Assembly: GCA_002389175.1 (NCBI GenBank)
Contig: DGNZ01000270.1
Span: 1 to 42,732 of the forward strand
Direction: 5' to 3'
DNA length: 42,732 bases
DNA from: Rhodospirillaceae bacterium UBA4479
GTDB taxonomy: Bacteria > Pseudomonadota > Alphaproteobacteria > Rhodospirillales > Casp-alpha2
Part shown: positions 16,507 to 25,492 of the stretch, one piece after another
Layout: every line of letters begins with the position of its first letter
Position numbering within the stretch: the stretch's first letter is position 1
Program-made: the position numbers and the translations under genes
Notes under the pieces: generated by a model
Told to the model about the DNA's origin: nothing
Databases searched by the model: none
What the model saw: only the letters and a program-made list of their open reading frames with translations

Positions 16507-17770
16507 GCCAGACCAGCAGCACCATGCCGGGGATTGCTGCAAACCCGGTCAGTAAAAAATAACTGACCCACCCGACCTGATCCGCTAAATATCCACCGCC
16601 CGACGCAAACAATGTGCGCGCGAATGCCGTCAGTGATGACAGCAGCGCGAACTGTGTCGCCGTATACGCGATGTTGGTCAGTCCCGAAATGTAGGCCACA
16701 AACGCAATCGTACCGATCCCGCCTGTGAGGTTTTCGATTCCAATGGTCAGAAACAAGAATCCGATGTCGGCCCCAACCCAGGCCTGCAACGCAAACACCC
16801 CATTCGATGCCGCCTGTAAAATACCGCCGACAAAAAGTGCCTTGAGCGTGCCAAGCCGCAGCACCATCGCCCCACCCACGATGCCACCCAGCAAAGTCAT
16901 CGCCAGGCCAAATCCTTTGGTGACCAGTCCAACCTCGGTCTTGGTAAAACCAATATCCAAATAGAACGGGTTCGCCATAACACCCAGCAGCGCATCGCCA
17001 TATTTGTAGAGTGCGACAAACAGCAGAACCGCGAGCCAATTTGTCCGCGACATGAATTCGGCAAAGGGCATCCACACAGCATCATAAAGCAACGTGGAAA
17101 ACGTGGACCCCGCCGCCTTGGCCACCGTGGTTGCCTTATCTAGATCGGTTTGTGTTCTGGGGCCGATCAAGGTGGCAAAAATCCCGATTACAACAAAGCC
17201 CGCCATGGTCGCATAAGCCCAAAACCACCCAGCCTGATCGGCAATAATCAACGCACCTGCACCAGAAACGAACGTCGCGATCCGGTAGCCAACCACATAA
17301 TTGGATGCCCCCGCACCCATGCGTTCGGAATCTAAAATCTCAATCCGGTACGCGTCGACAACGATATCCTGTGTCGCTGACGCAAACGCGAGTGCCACCG
17401 CCCACATCGCCGTGGTGAAAAGGTCCAGGCCGGGGCTGGTTGACCCCAAAGCCAAGATCGCACCCATGACAATCAGTTGGGAAAATAGCAACCAGCCGCG
17501 ACGCTGCCCCAACAATGTGGTGAAGCCAGGGATCGGGCATCGATCAACCAACGGTGCCCATAGAAATTTGAGCGCATACGCACTGCTGGCCGCCGAGAAC
17601 CAACCGATGACAGTGAGCGACACGCCCTCGTCTTGAAGCCACGCGGACAACGTTCCGTATACAAGCAACAACGGTAATCCACTTGAAAACCCCAGCAGCA
17701 AAATCAGGAATACACGAAATTCCAGATAAACCTTCGCAGCATCACCCCAGCGCTTGATGTGTTCGTTCAC
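16460..17770 (-). CDS. AmpG-like muropeptide permease (MFS)
   Basis: About 436 residues with some twelve hydrophobic helices and a major-facilitator layout. The opening LILLLGFSSGLPLLLVYGTL, then GWFSAASSAYALKFLWAPLVD and FASATQDIVVDAYRIE, are typical of the AmpG family, which imports anhydro-muropeptides released during wall turnover. I prefer GTG 17770, which has GAGGA five bases upstream; ATG 17803 would add eleven residues but shows no Shine-Dalgarno site. No ampD or beta-lactamase gene is near, so the role is probably wall recycling rather than resistance. It runs in the same direction as typA and GT9 but is separated from GT9 by a repeat. Substrate is inferred from the family. Confidence 0.87.
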   Translation of the reverse strand: MNEHIKRWGDAAKVYLEFRVFLILLLGFSSGLPLLLVYGTLSAWLQDEGVSLTVIGWFSAASSAYALKFLWAPLVDRCPIPGFTTLLGQRRGWLLFSQLIVMGAILALGSTSPGLDLFTTAMWAVALAFASATQDIVVDAYRIEILDSERMGAGASNYVVGYRIATFVSGAGALIIADQAGWFWAYATMAGFVVIGIFATLIGPRTQTDLDKATTVAKAAGSTFSTLLYDAVWMPFAEFMSRTNWLAVLLFVALYKYGDALLGVMANPFYLDIGFTKTEVGLVTKGFGLAMTLLGGIVGGAMVLRLGTLKALFVGGILQAASNGVFALQAWVGADIGFLFLTIGIENLTGGIGTIAFVAYISGLTNIAYTATQFALLSSLTAFARTLFASGGGYLADQVGWVSYFLLTGFAAIPGMVLLVWLMRQGHVPEAHRAPD

Positions 17771-17873
17771 AATATTCCTCTGCTCTCGGCGATGATACGA
17801 CATGAAGATACATTGAAATCATTACTCAATCGTCACCCTGAACCGGCACCCTTGATCCAGACCTCAGAATAAC

Positions 17874-17947
17874 TTGTCATCCCAGGCTTGACCCAGGACC
17901 CATAGCCAACAGTTGAAGATGGGTCCCGGCATGTGCCGGGATGACAA
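17874..17947. repeat. Intergenic inverted repeat, GTCATCCC family, copy 1
   Basis: The ends TTGTCATCCC and GGGATGACAA are exact inverses. Inside, GGACCCAT (17896-17903) pairs with ATGGGTCC (17919-17926). The element lies between the GT9 stop (17994) and the AmpG-like start on the same strand. Related copies are at 25414, 34456, 40085 and 41238. Confidence 0.85.
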
Positions 17948-17993
17948 GGTGTTCTGTTTTTAGAAGTCGTTTTCCAAAATGATCGCAGTGGAT

Positions 17994-19235
17994 TTATTTA
18001 GACCCCAGAAGGCTCTGGCTTTGTTCCCAGACTTGCTCAACAGAGATCTCGGCGACACACGGGAATACTTCGTATTTGTTGGTACGTTTATGGCAACGCC
18101 AAAAGCAATGATAGCAATCCATGACCTCAAAAACGAACCGCGCATTATCGGGGCACACGTGATCAGGGTACGGCACAAAGCTGGTGAAATGTCCGCCGCC
18201 CACGATAACAATAGTGGGTACACTAAGGGCGATTGATAAATGCGCCGGGCCGGTATCATTGCTGATCACCAGCGCCGCGTGTTTCATAAGCGTCAACAGT
18301 TCCGGCAGTGTGGTTTGGCCCGTCAGGTCTGTAACCCCGGTTTTTGTTGCGACTTCGCGCAACAAGGATGCATCCCATCGTTCATCACGGGTACCTACAA
18401 AGACAACCCGATACCCATCCTTAAGGTATTTCTCCGACGCTTTTATATAAGATTCAAAGGGCCAGCGGCGACCCGGCTCATTGCTGCCCGGGTTCATCAA
18501 CACGTAGGGGCCTTCTTTTGCATAAGCGGGGGCCGGCTGATCCCAATCGAAACGGGGCGGCGTTGCCGGAATAGTTTTGTCCGCTAGACGTGAAACAAAG
18601 GCAAAATGCCGATCAATTTCATGGGTTGGATAAGGCCCGGTATCGATGATTTCATCACACTGGCTCAGATAATATGTGAATTCGGACCGGGTCGGCTCGT
18701 TCACATAGGGCATCGATGTGATCGTTTTTTCGGCCCCGGAAACCCACACCAAACTATCGGCCATCATCGCGCGACGCAGATACGAATCGCAGACCGTGAT
18801 CTTTGGTGCCATCTGACGCACCATCAGATTAATCCGAAACCGATACAATGGTCGTCGGGCATAGGCGTGTTCATCAATGGTTTTGACTTTATATTCGCCA
18901 AAGACCGCGTCGGTAATGGGCCCCCAACTGTCACAACCCAGAACCGTGATGTCGTCTTTCTCGGCTCCTAAAACCTTGGCGTAATGATCCAGGCTGGGGC
19001 GAAAGAGCACCATGTCACCAATGCCATCCATCCGGATGACCAAGATACCCGTGGGCTTTTTAAAAACGGGCCAGTGCCTTGCAAGCAAATCGAGCGGACG
19101 GAACAACCACCAGCGCCGGCGCATGCTGGCCGGGAACAACCGCCAAAACCGGGACGCATGAACGGAAACGCGGCCTGGCGCCAACGCCTTGCCGTTACTC
19201 ACATCCAAAGGTGTGTCTGTGGTCCCCGAATCCAT
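17994..19235 (-). CDS. Glycosyltransferase family 9, cysteine-rich type
   Basis: 413 residues from ATG 19235 (MDSGTTDTPL), 31 bases after the typA stop. GILVIRMDGIGDMVLFRPSL is the N-terminal GT9 signature, and VISNDTGPAHLSIALSVPTI the sugar-nucleotide-binding one. Between the last strand and the C-terminus sits a Cys/aromatic cluster, DCYHCFWRCHKRTN, with a further Cys in VFPCVAEI. Clusters like this occur in one GT9 subgroup and may bind a metal; that is inference. The N-terminal ~60 residues are an Arg/Trp-rich extension (RRRWWLFRP) that could sit on the membrane. The sugar and acceptor are unknown; surface polysaccharide or LPS core synthesis is likely. The open frame continues upstream into typA, so the start is the first good ATG outside it. 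Confidence 0.85.
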   Translation of the reverse strand: MDSGTTDTPLDVSNGKALAPGRVSVHASRFWRLFPASMRRRWWLFRPLDLLARHWPVFKKPTGILVIRMDGIGDMVLFRPSLDHYAKVLGAEKDDITVLGCDSWGPITDAVFGEYKVKTIDEHAYARRPLYRFRINLMVRQMAPKITVCDSYLRRAMMADSLVWVSGAEKTITSMPYVNEPTRSEFTYYLSQCDEIIDTGPYPTHEIDRHFAFVSRLADKTIPATPPRFDWDQPAPAYAKEGPYVLMNPGSNEPGRRWPFESYIKASEKYLKDGYRVVFVGTRDERWDASLLREVATKTGVTDLTGQTTLPELLTLMKHAALVISNDTGPAHLSIALSVPTIVIVGGGHFTSFVPYPDHVCPDNARFVFEVMDCYHCFWRCHKRTNKYEVFPCVAEISVEQVWEQSQSLLGSK

Positions 19236-19266
19236 TTGATCAGCGTAGCCTTGGCAGCAGGTCTGC

Positions 19267-21090
19267 TCAACCTGCGCTTCGACTGCGCATTTCTCTTTTA
19301 CGCTCGTGTGGATCAAGAAGCCGCTTGCGCAAACGAAGTGTATTCGGCGTGACTTCCAACAACTCGTCGTCATCGATGTAGGCAATGGATTCTTCTAGGT
19401 TCATCTCGCGCGGTGGCGTGAGGCGAACCGTCTCGTCGGTGCCCGACGCCCGGAAGTTGGTCAGTTGCTTCGATTTCATCGGATTGACCTCAAGGTCATT
19501 CTCGCGACTGTTTTCGCCAATAATCATGCCTTCGTATACCGGGGTGTTATGACCGATAAACAGCGCACCGCGCTCTTCGAGGCTGACCAGCGCATACGAA
19601 TTCGATTTGCCTGTCGCGTTTGAAATCAGAACACCATTGCGCCGGCCTGGGACAGGCCCCGCATACGGCGCATACCCGTGGAAGATCCGGTTTAACACAC
19701 CAGTACCGCGGGTCTCGGTCATAAATTCACCGTGGTATCCAATCAGGCCGCGCGATGGGACGATAAATGTAATCCGCGTTTTTCCACCACCCGTTTGACG
19801 CATATCGGTCATCCGGCCTTTGCGCATATTCAATGCCTCAACCACGACACCAGAATATTCTTCATCAACATCGACGGTGACGTCTTCGACCGGTTCCATT
19901 TGTTGCATGGTTTCGGTATCGGTCTTGAACAACACGCGAGGACGGGAAATCGAGAGCTCAAAACCCTCGCGGCGCATTTGTTCGATCAACACACCCAATT
20001 GCAATTCACCGCGGCCCGCCACATCGAAAGCTTCTTTGTTTTCGGTCTCGGAAATGCGGATCGCCACGTTGCCTTCGGCTTCGCGCATCAGACGGTCACG
20101 GATCACGCGCGATGTAACTTTCTTGCCGTCTTGTCCGACATACGGTGACGAGTTGATCATGAACAATACTGCCAAGGTCGGCGGATCAATCGGCTGCGAC
20201 TGGATCGGCTCTGTGACCTCAACGGCACACAATGTATCAGCAACGGTGGCTTTGCTCATACCGGAAATCGCAATGATGTCGCCCGCTTCGCCCTTGTCGA
20301 TGGGTACGCGTTTTACATCACGGAATGCCAAGATTTTTTGAACCCGCCCACTTTCAATCGTTTTGCCATCGCGGCTTAGCGCTTTGATCGTTTGATTCTG
20401 TGTCACAGTTCCGGACAACACGCGGCCCGTCAGAATACGACCCAAAAACGGATCAGCCTCCAAGGTGGTGACCAACATTTTGAAATCGCCGTCCTCATCT
20501 ACGTTGGGGGCTGGGACACGTTCGACGATGCATTCCAATAATGGTGTCAGATCGCCAGAGCCCGCTTCGGGATCCGGACCCGCCCAGCCATCGCGACCAG
20601 ACGCAAACAAGGTTGGGAAATCCAACTGATCGTCATCCGCATCAAGGGCTGCAAACAGATCAAAAACTTCATCTTGGACTTCGAAGACGCGGGCGTCGGG
20701 TTTGTCGACTTTGTTGACGACGACAATCGGGCGCAGGCCCAATTTTAAGGCTTTGGATGTGACAAACTTGGTTTGTGGCATCGGGCCTTCGGATGCGTCG
20801 ACCAACAGCACGACACCGTCGACCATCGATAAAATCCGCTCAACTTCGCCACCAAAATCTGCGTGGCCTGGCGTATCGATGATGTTGATCCGATGATTAT
20901 TCCATTCGACTGACGTACACTTGGCCAAGATCGTGATGCCACGCTCTTTTTCAAGCTCGCCTGAGTCCATGACCCGCTCGGCGACTTTTTGGTGCACGTG
21001 GAATGCGCCGCTTTGTTGAAGCAACGCATCAACGAGTGTGGTTTTTCCATGATCAACGTGCGCGATGATCGCGATGTTTCGTAATTCCAT
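19267..21090 (-). CDS. typA: Translational GTPase TypA/BipA
   Basis: 607 residues, full length. It is a ribosome-associated GTPase related to EF-G, involved in 50S assembly and growth under stress such as cold. The G1 motif AHVDHGKTT is at 10-18, followed by DTPGHADFGGEVERI (G3) and NKVDKPDAR (G4). The C-terminal TypA-specific region includes PSRGLIGYHGEFMTETRGTG. It begins 31 bases after the PfkB kinase gene and ends 31 bases before the GT9 gene, so a kinase-typA-GT9 operon is likely. No oddities seen. Confidence 0.97.
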   Translation of the reverse strand: MELRNIAIIAHVDHGKTTLVDALLQQSGAFHVHQKVAERVMDSGELEKERGITILAKCTSVEWNNHRINIIDTPGHADFGGEVERILSMVDGVVLLVDASEGPMPQTKFVTSKALKLGLRPIVVVNKVDKPDARVFEVQDEVFDLFAALDADDDQLDFPTLFASGRDGWAGPDPEAGSGDLTPLLECIVERVPAPNVDEDGDFKMLVTTLEADPFLGRILTGRVLSGTVTQNQTIKALSRDGKTIESGRVQKILAFRDVKRVPIDKGEAGDIIAISGMSKATVADTLCAVEVTEPIQSQPIDPPTLAVLFMINSSPYVGQDGKKVTSRVIRDRLMREAEGNVAIRISETENKEAFDVAGRGELQLGVLIEQMRREGFELSISRPRVLFKTDTETMQQMEPVEDVTVDVDEEYSGVVVEALNMRKGRMTDMRQTGGGKTRITFIVPSRGLIGYHGEFMTETRGTGVLNRIFHGYAPYAGPVPGRRNGVLISNATGKSNSYALVSLEERGALFIGHNTPVYEGMIIGENSRENDLEVNPMKSKQLTNFRASGTDETVRLTPPREMNLEESIAYIDDDELLEVTPNTLRLRKRLLDPHERKREMRSRSAG

Positions 21091-21121
21091 TTTATTTAGT
21101 TCCTAGTGGTGCTCGTGGATT

Positions 21122-22114
21122 CTAGCCTTCGAGCGCCTTTATCAAATGTTGCGCACCAGCTGATGGGCGGGCACCGATTTGTTGAATGATGAGGGCCGCA
21201 AGTAAACTGCCCAGCGTTGCGGCGTGTTTTAGGCTTTTGCCCGATGTGTATGCAGCCAAGAATCCCGCCGCATAGGCATCACCGGCCCCTGTTGTGTCGA
21301 CGACCTTTTCAATAGGCTTGGTCGGCACCGTGATCATTTCATCTGGCGTCACGATGACGGAGCCTTTTTCAGATCGGGTCAGTGCCACGACCTCGGCCAT
21401 GCCCTGAACTTTGTTGGCCGCTTCCATGAAGTCGTCCACTTGGAACAGGGATTTAATTTCTTCTTCGTTGGCGAACACGATATCGACATGATCTTTGATG
21501 AAAGACCGAAAACCGTCGCGATGGCGATCCACGCAAAATGGATCAGACAATGTTAACGCGATTTTGCGCCCGGCATCATGGGCCTCGCCAGCAGCGTGGA
21601 AAAAAGCTTCGCGTGCTGGCTCTGGATCCCAAAGATATCCTTCTAGGTACGTCACTTTGGCGTCACGCACTTGTGCCAAATCCAAATCTTTTGGTCCGAA
21701 TTCGACGCAGGCACCCAAGCATGTTTGCATGGTCCGCTGCCCATCCGGCGTGATCAGTACAAGGCATGTCGCCGTCGGTGCGCCGTCCTTGGCTCGTTCG
21801 GTTTCATACGTCACCCCCGCACCACGGATATCATGCGAGAATACGACACCAAGCTGATCGGCTTTCACCTTGCCCGCAAAGGCCGCCTTGCCACCCAGCG
21901 CGGCGATCCCTGCCAGCGTATTTGCCGCAGACCCACCGGAACTTTCGACCGCCTGACCCGTTTTCTCATAGAGTTCCATCTGCTCATCGAAACTAACAAG
22001 AGTCATCGCTCCCTTATGGAGGTCATTGTCCGTCAGAAACGAATCATTGGTTTGCACCAAAATATCAACGATCGCATTGCCGATCCCAAGTACATCGATG
22101 GTCGGTTCAGTCAT
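21122..22114 (-). CDS. PfkB-family sugar/nucleoside kinase (adenosine kinase-like)
   Basis: 330 residues of ribokinase fold. The N-terminus has GIGNAIVDILVQ, then the glycine-rich substrate lid region SSGGSAANTLAGIAALGG. The C-terminus has DTTGAGDAYAAGFLAAYTSG, with the anion-hole GAGD and catalytic Asp. Alphaproteobacterial proteins of this form are commonly annotated adenosine kinase, but substrate cannot be read from the motifs, so I give no symbol. It is the first gene of the minus-strand group leading to typA, with its promoter probably in the 264-base gap before the divergent EI24 gene. Confidence 0.88.
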   Translation of the reverse strand: MTEPTIDVLGIGNAIVDILVQTNDSFLTDNDLHKGAMTLVSFDEQMELYEKTGQAVESSGGSAANTLAGIAALGGKAAFAGKVKADQLGVVFSHDIRGAGVTYETERAKDGAPTATCLVLITPDGQRTMQTCLGACVEFGPKDLDLAQVRDAKVTYLEGYLWDPEPAREAFFHAAGEAHDAGRKIALTLSDPFCVDRHRDGFRSFIKDHVDIVFANEEEIKSLFQVDDFMEAANKVQGMAEVVALTRSEKGSVIVTPDEMITVPTKPIEKVVDTTGAGDAYAAGFLAAYTSGKSLKHAATLGSLLAALIIQQIGARPSAGAQHLIKALEG

Positions 22115-22378
22115 TTCTCAAGCCTTGTCAGGATACGCTAGAAGCGCGCGGAGTATAGCGATATGGTATTGCGGAGCAAGCTTAGCGAACGTATCTCTCT
22201 TATGTAAGATATGTGGTATTTAAGTTGTTTGTGAGAATGTTAGGTTAATAAATTGTTAACAAAGCATTTTTTTAGATACTTCCCATGCTACTTTAACAAA
22301 TAGCTTATAAATAGGCCCTTAGGACCGAGTTTCTCGGTTAGAGTGACATGACAACAGATAAAATGGTTTGATATCAAT

Positions 22379-23065
22379 ATGTTAAAAGCATTATCTCAAG
22401 GAATTGGCCAATTAAACGATAAAGCGACCCGGAAATACTTATGGTTTTCTGTGGGCGCTGCAGTGATCACCTTTTTCATTTTGTGGTCGTTCGTCGCCTG
22501 GCTTCTGAGCGAAACCGCGATTTCCAGTATCGGTTGGCTTGAAAGTATCATCGATATTCTGGGGGGCCTTGCGACCGCGGTCCTGACCTGGGTTTTGTTT
22601 CCAGCCACCGTCAGTGCCGTGATCGGCTTTTTCTTGGATCAGGTTGCAGAATGTGTCGAAAATCGACATTACCCCGCCCTGCCCAAAGCCGATGGCCAGC
22701 CGATGGTCGAATCATTGGTCACAACGGCCAAATTTTTTGGGATGCTCATTGGCCTTAATGTTCTTTTGCTGCCGTTCTTGTTTATGGGCCCGGTTTACCC
22801 CTTGGTATTTTATACGGTAAACGGCTATTTGATCGGGCGTGAATACTTCGAAATGGTTGCTGTGCGCCGGATAACAGCCGCAGACGCCACGGCGCTCCGC
22901 AAAAAACACCAGGGCACAATCATCATGATGGGGGTCGCCATCGCATTCCTGCTGACCATTCCATTGGTGAACCTTTTGATGCCTGTTGTTGCCACGGCGG
23001 CAATGGTGCATTTGTTTCAGGGCTGGCGTCCCGATGGCATGGCGCGGACACCCGTAACACGTTAG
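22379..23065 (+). CDS. EI24 / CysZ-like membrane protein
   Basis: 228 residues with long hydrophobic helices at about 22-45, 55-80, 115-145 and 175-205. The arrangement and motifs such as YPLVFYTVNGYLIGREYFEMVA match the EI24 superfamily that includes the sulfate permease CysZ. Sulfate transport is possible but not shown, and no cys genes are nearby. It starts at ATG 22379 after a 264-base AT-rich gap. That gap contains a TATAAAT box near 22307-22313 and a small perfect hairpin, ACCGAG-TTT-CTCGGT, at 22324-22338 in the presumed leader. It precedes the bactofilin gene by 49 bases and may be cotranscribed with it. Confidence 0.85.
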   Translation: MLKALSQGIGQLNDKATRKYLWFSVGAAVITFFILWSFVAWLLSETAISSIGWLESIIDILGGLATAVLTWVLFPATVSAVIGFFLDQVAECVENRHYPALPKADGQPMVESLVTTAKFFGMLIGLNVLLLPFLFMGPVYPLVFYTVNGYLIGREYFEMVAVRRITAADATALRKKHQGTIIMMGVAIAFLLTIPLVNLLMPVVATAAMVHLFQGWRPDGMARTPVTR

Positions 23066-23114
23066 AATAATCGGGTGCCGGATTCGGCCCGGAACATATC
23101 TGGGGAGCAGATAG

Positions 23115-23732
23115 GTGTTTGGTAAAAAGAAAGACGACGACGGTGCAGCTAAACCAGTAACCGACGCGGTGGAGGGGAAAGACATGAGTGATGATGCAAC
23201 AGATTTAGATTCCGGATCAGCCCCACCGTTGAAGCCATTTTCCCGGCGCGGGTCCCACGCCACTGCCAAGCCACCGTCTTCAACATCGCATATGCCGGAA
23301 TATCAACGCAGATCACCCGACATCCCAGGTTCCGCACCACGACGGCTGGACCGTCCGCGCACCGGCGAAACCGAAAGCCGCCGCCTGATCGTCGGACGTG
23401 ACATCCAGCTGAACGGTGAAATCACTGAATGCGACAAATTGGTGGTCGAAGGCTACGTAGAGATCAAATTACCCGGTGCACGCGTTCTTGAGGTATCCCA
23501 GAGCGGATTCTTTAAGGGCAACGCCGAAGTTGATGAAGCTGATATCAGCGGCCGCTTTGAGGGCGATTTAACAGCCCGCGAGCGGTTGATCATTCGCGCC
23601 GGGGGCCGGGTTAATGGCACCGTACGCTACGGTCGCATTGTTATTGAGTCCGGCGGCGAAATCGCTGGCGATATGCAGACACTCGAACCATCGGAAGATT
23701 CAGACGAGACTGACGCCACTCGTGACGACTAA
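23115..23732 (+). CDS. Bactofilin (polymer-forming cytoskeletal protein)
   Basis: 205 residues. A disordered, proline-, serine- and charge-rich N-terminal tail (1-85) precedes the bactofilin core at about 88-190, a right-handed beta-helix of short repeats such as VVEGYVEIKLPG, LEVSQSGFFKGNAEVDEADI and IIRAGGRVNGTVRYGRIV. A short acidic tail ends it. Bactofilins polymerise without nucleotide at the inner membrane and scaffold peptidoglycan enzymes, stalks or polar structures. The start is GTG 23115, with GGGGAG seven bases upstream. Its last 11 bases overlap the start of the following lipoprotein gene, suggesting translational coupling. Confidence 0.93.
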   Translation: MFGKKKDDDGAAKPVTDAVEGKDMSDDATDLDSGSAPPLKPFSRRGSHATAKPPSSTSHMPEYQRRSPDIPGSAPRRLDRPRTGETESRRLIVGRDIQLNGEITECDKLVVEGYVEIKLPGARVLEVSQSGFFKGNAEVDEADISGRFEGDLTARERLIIRAGGRVNGTVRYGRIVIESGGEIAGDMQTLEPSEDSDETDATRDD

Positions 23733-24147
23733 GTCCCTGCGGCAAGGCGTCTTATCCCTGTTTGTTATGCTGGCATTGGCGGCCTGTACCGCCGACGACG
23801 GCATGACGCCAACAACACCAGAAGCATCAGCCCCGACACCCAAAAGCACGGCCCGGGCCGCTGTACAACCTTCGCCCAAACCCGAAATCAATGCGCCCAA
23901 ACCCGCAGACATCATTGGTGCGCCATCGTCAAAACTGATGACGGCCTTGGGCAGCGCTACACTGGTCCGGACTGATATTGGCGCAGAAATCTGGCAATAC
24001 AGAACCGCAGACTGCGTCTTATTCCTGTTTTTATACCCGGGTGCGACAGAAATGGCCGTGAAACACATCGATTCGCGCGGCGGGCCATCCGCTGAAAGTT
24101 GTATTCGATCGGTGGTTAAAGCGAAATTATCGCGCGAAATGGGCTGA
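23722..24147 (+). CDS. Small lipoprotein of unknown function
   Basis: 141 residues from GTG 23722. The N-terminus VTTKSLRQGVLSLFVMLALA followed by AC (Cys22) is a clear lipoprotein signal with lipobox LAAC. A low-complexity Pro/Ala/Thr/Lys linker (about 27-65) follows, then a compact domain of about 75 residues. It contains LGSATLVRTDIGAEIWQY and DCVLFLFLYPG, two further Cys residues, and ends SREMG. The fold vaguely recalls small outer-membrane lipoproteins with an alpha-beta core, but I do not recognise it. Overlap with the bactofilin gene suggests that the two act together, perhaps as an envelope anchor; that is inference. Confidence 0.75.
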   Translation: MTTKSLRQGVLSLFVMLALAACTADDGMTPTTPEASAPTPKSTARAAVQPSPKPEINAPKPADIIGAPSSKLMTALGSATLVRTDIGAEIWQYRTADCVLFLFLYPGATEMAVKHIDSRGGPSAESCIRSVVKAKLSREMG

Positions 24148-24166
24148 AATAGGCTCAAATTAGTGC

Positions 24167-24802
24167 CTAAACCGTCGTTTTACCCTTAAATCGGCAAAAT
24201 TCAATGACCGGGCATTTTGGGCAATCGGGCTTTCTCGCCTTACACACATAACGACCCAATAAGATCAGCCAGTGATGGGCATGGAGCGCAAATTCGTCTG
24301 GGGTCGCCTTAATCAGTTTTTTCTCAACTGCTAAAACATTTTTCCCCTGCGCCAATCCGGTCCGGTTCGAAACCCTGAAAATATGTGTATCAACGGCGAT
24401 GGTCGGAATGCCAAAGGCCTCGTTCCGGACCACATTAGCGGTCTTGCGACCCACACCCGGCAAGGCCTCAAGGGCGTCTTGATCATTTGGCACTTCGCCG
24501 TCGTGTTGATCGATCAAAATCTGGCTGAGCGCGACGACGTTTTTGGCCTTGTTGTTAAATAACCCGATGGTTTTGATGTATTGCTTCAAACCCTCAACAC
24601 CCAAGTCGACCATGGCTTGTGGCGTGGTGATGATATCGAACAAGGGTCTGGTGGCTTTGTTCACACCCACGTCCGTTGCCTGCGCCGATAACGTCACCGC
24701 CACCAACAGCGTATAGGGGTTCACGTAATGCAGTTCAGTCCGCGGGGCCGGGTTATCTTCGCGAAGGCGCGCATAAAAGGCGGGTATATCGGCTTTTTTC
24801 AT
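24167..24802 (-). CDS. nth: Endonuclease III
   Basis: 211 residues, standard length. It is a DNA glycosylase/AP lyase removing oxidised pyrimidines. The helix-hairpin-helix LPGVGRKTA (114-122) contains catalytic Lys120, Asp138 lies in VDTH, and the four cluster cysteines 187, 194, 197 and 203 fit C-x6-C-x2-C-x5-C for the 4Fe-4S cluster. It converges with the lipoprotein gene (20 bases between stops) and diverges from the DUF2244 gene across 77 bases. All active-site residues are present. Confidence 0.97.
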   Translation of the reverse strand: MKKADIPAFYARLREDNPAPRTELHYVNPYTLLVAVTLSAQATDVGVNKATRPLFDIITTPQAMVDLGVEGLKQYIKTIGLFNNKAKNVVALSQILIDQHDGEVPNDQDALEALPGVGRKTANVVRNEAFGIPTIAVDTHIFRVSNRTGLAQGKNVLAVEKKLIKATPDEFALHAHHWLILLGRYVCKARKPDCPKCPVIEFCRFKGKTTV

Positions 24803-24879
24803 ATCCCAGTTATCCCTTAATTTTTAAAACGATGAAACCCGATTGTTGCGATGCCCCTTAGAGCGATTACAATGTGCTT

Positions 24880-25398
24880 ATGAGTAACGATTTCGATACA
24901 CCGTCCGGCCAAGACACCATTGATGAAAGCGCCATTCGCTTTTCCAAAGTACTGCGGCCACATCGAAGTTCCAGCGACCGCGACGTCAAAATTGTCTCAT
25001 TCTTTGTATTCTTTCTATTTATCCCAACAGGTACCGCGTTTTTAATCGCCGGGGCCTGGCCCGTGTTCGGAATTATGGGCCTAGAAGTCGCGGGCCTTAT
25101 TTTTGCGATTTGGTTCAATCACAAGGTCGGCTCAGCGTTTGAAGCGATCACCATCACAGACCAGGAATTCCGCGTATCGCGCGTTGATCATTGGGGCAAA
25201 CGCACCTATTGGTCGGAAAAACCACAATGGCTCAAGGTGCGGTTCGACGCACCGTCCAAACAATTGATCGTCGGTGTCCATGGCCGCCATGTGGTGATTG
25301 GTAAATTTTTACTAGAAGCCGAGCGCGAGGCCTTGGCCAAGGTGTTGCAAGACGAAGTAAAGCGTCTGTCACTGCCGCATCATCTGGCAGCGGGGTAG
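24880..25398 (+). CDS. DUF2244 membrane protein
   Basis: 172 residues from ATG 24880; GTG 24874 would add two. A polar N-terminus is followed by two adjacent transmembrane helices (about 45-65 and 68-88, joined by a short loop at AGAWPVFG). A cytoplasmic beta-rich domain ending LLEAEREALAKVLQDEVKRL follows. The pattern ITDQEFRVSRVDHWGKRTYW and GVHGRHVVIGKFLLEAERE is typical of DUF2244 (PF10003), a widespread alphaproteobacterial family without assigned function. In other genomes it often sits near nth, as here. A repeat separates it from the convergent dapB gene. Confidence 0.85.
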   Translation: MSNDFDTPSGQDTIDESAIRFSKVLRPHRSSSDRDVKIVSFFVFFLFIPTGTAFLIAGAWPVFGIMGLEVAGLIFAIWFNHKVGSAFEAITITDQEFRVSRVDHWGKRTYWSEKPQWLKVRFDAPSKQLIVGVHGRHVVIGKFLLEAEREALAKVLQDEVKRLSLPHHLAAG

Positions 25399-25413
25399 CC
25401 TCTATTTTGTTAT

Positions 25414-25480
25414 CCGTCATCCCCGCGCAGGCGGGGATCTGGGTGAGATTGATAGACTCCCGCCTTCGCGGGAGTGACGG
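25414..25480. repeat. Intergenic double-hairpin repeat, GTCATCCC family, copy 2
   Basis: Outer ends CCGTCA and TGACGG pair. Inside are two perfect hairpins: ATCCCCGC/GCGGGGAT (25419-25438) and ACTCCCGC/GCGGGAGT (25456-25475). It lies between convergent genes and could also stop transcription, although no clear T-run follows on either strand. Confidence 0.85.
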
Positions 25481-25492
25481 CGCTGTAAAAAA

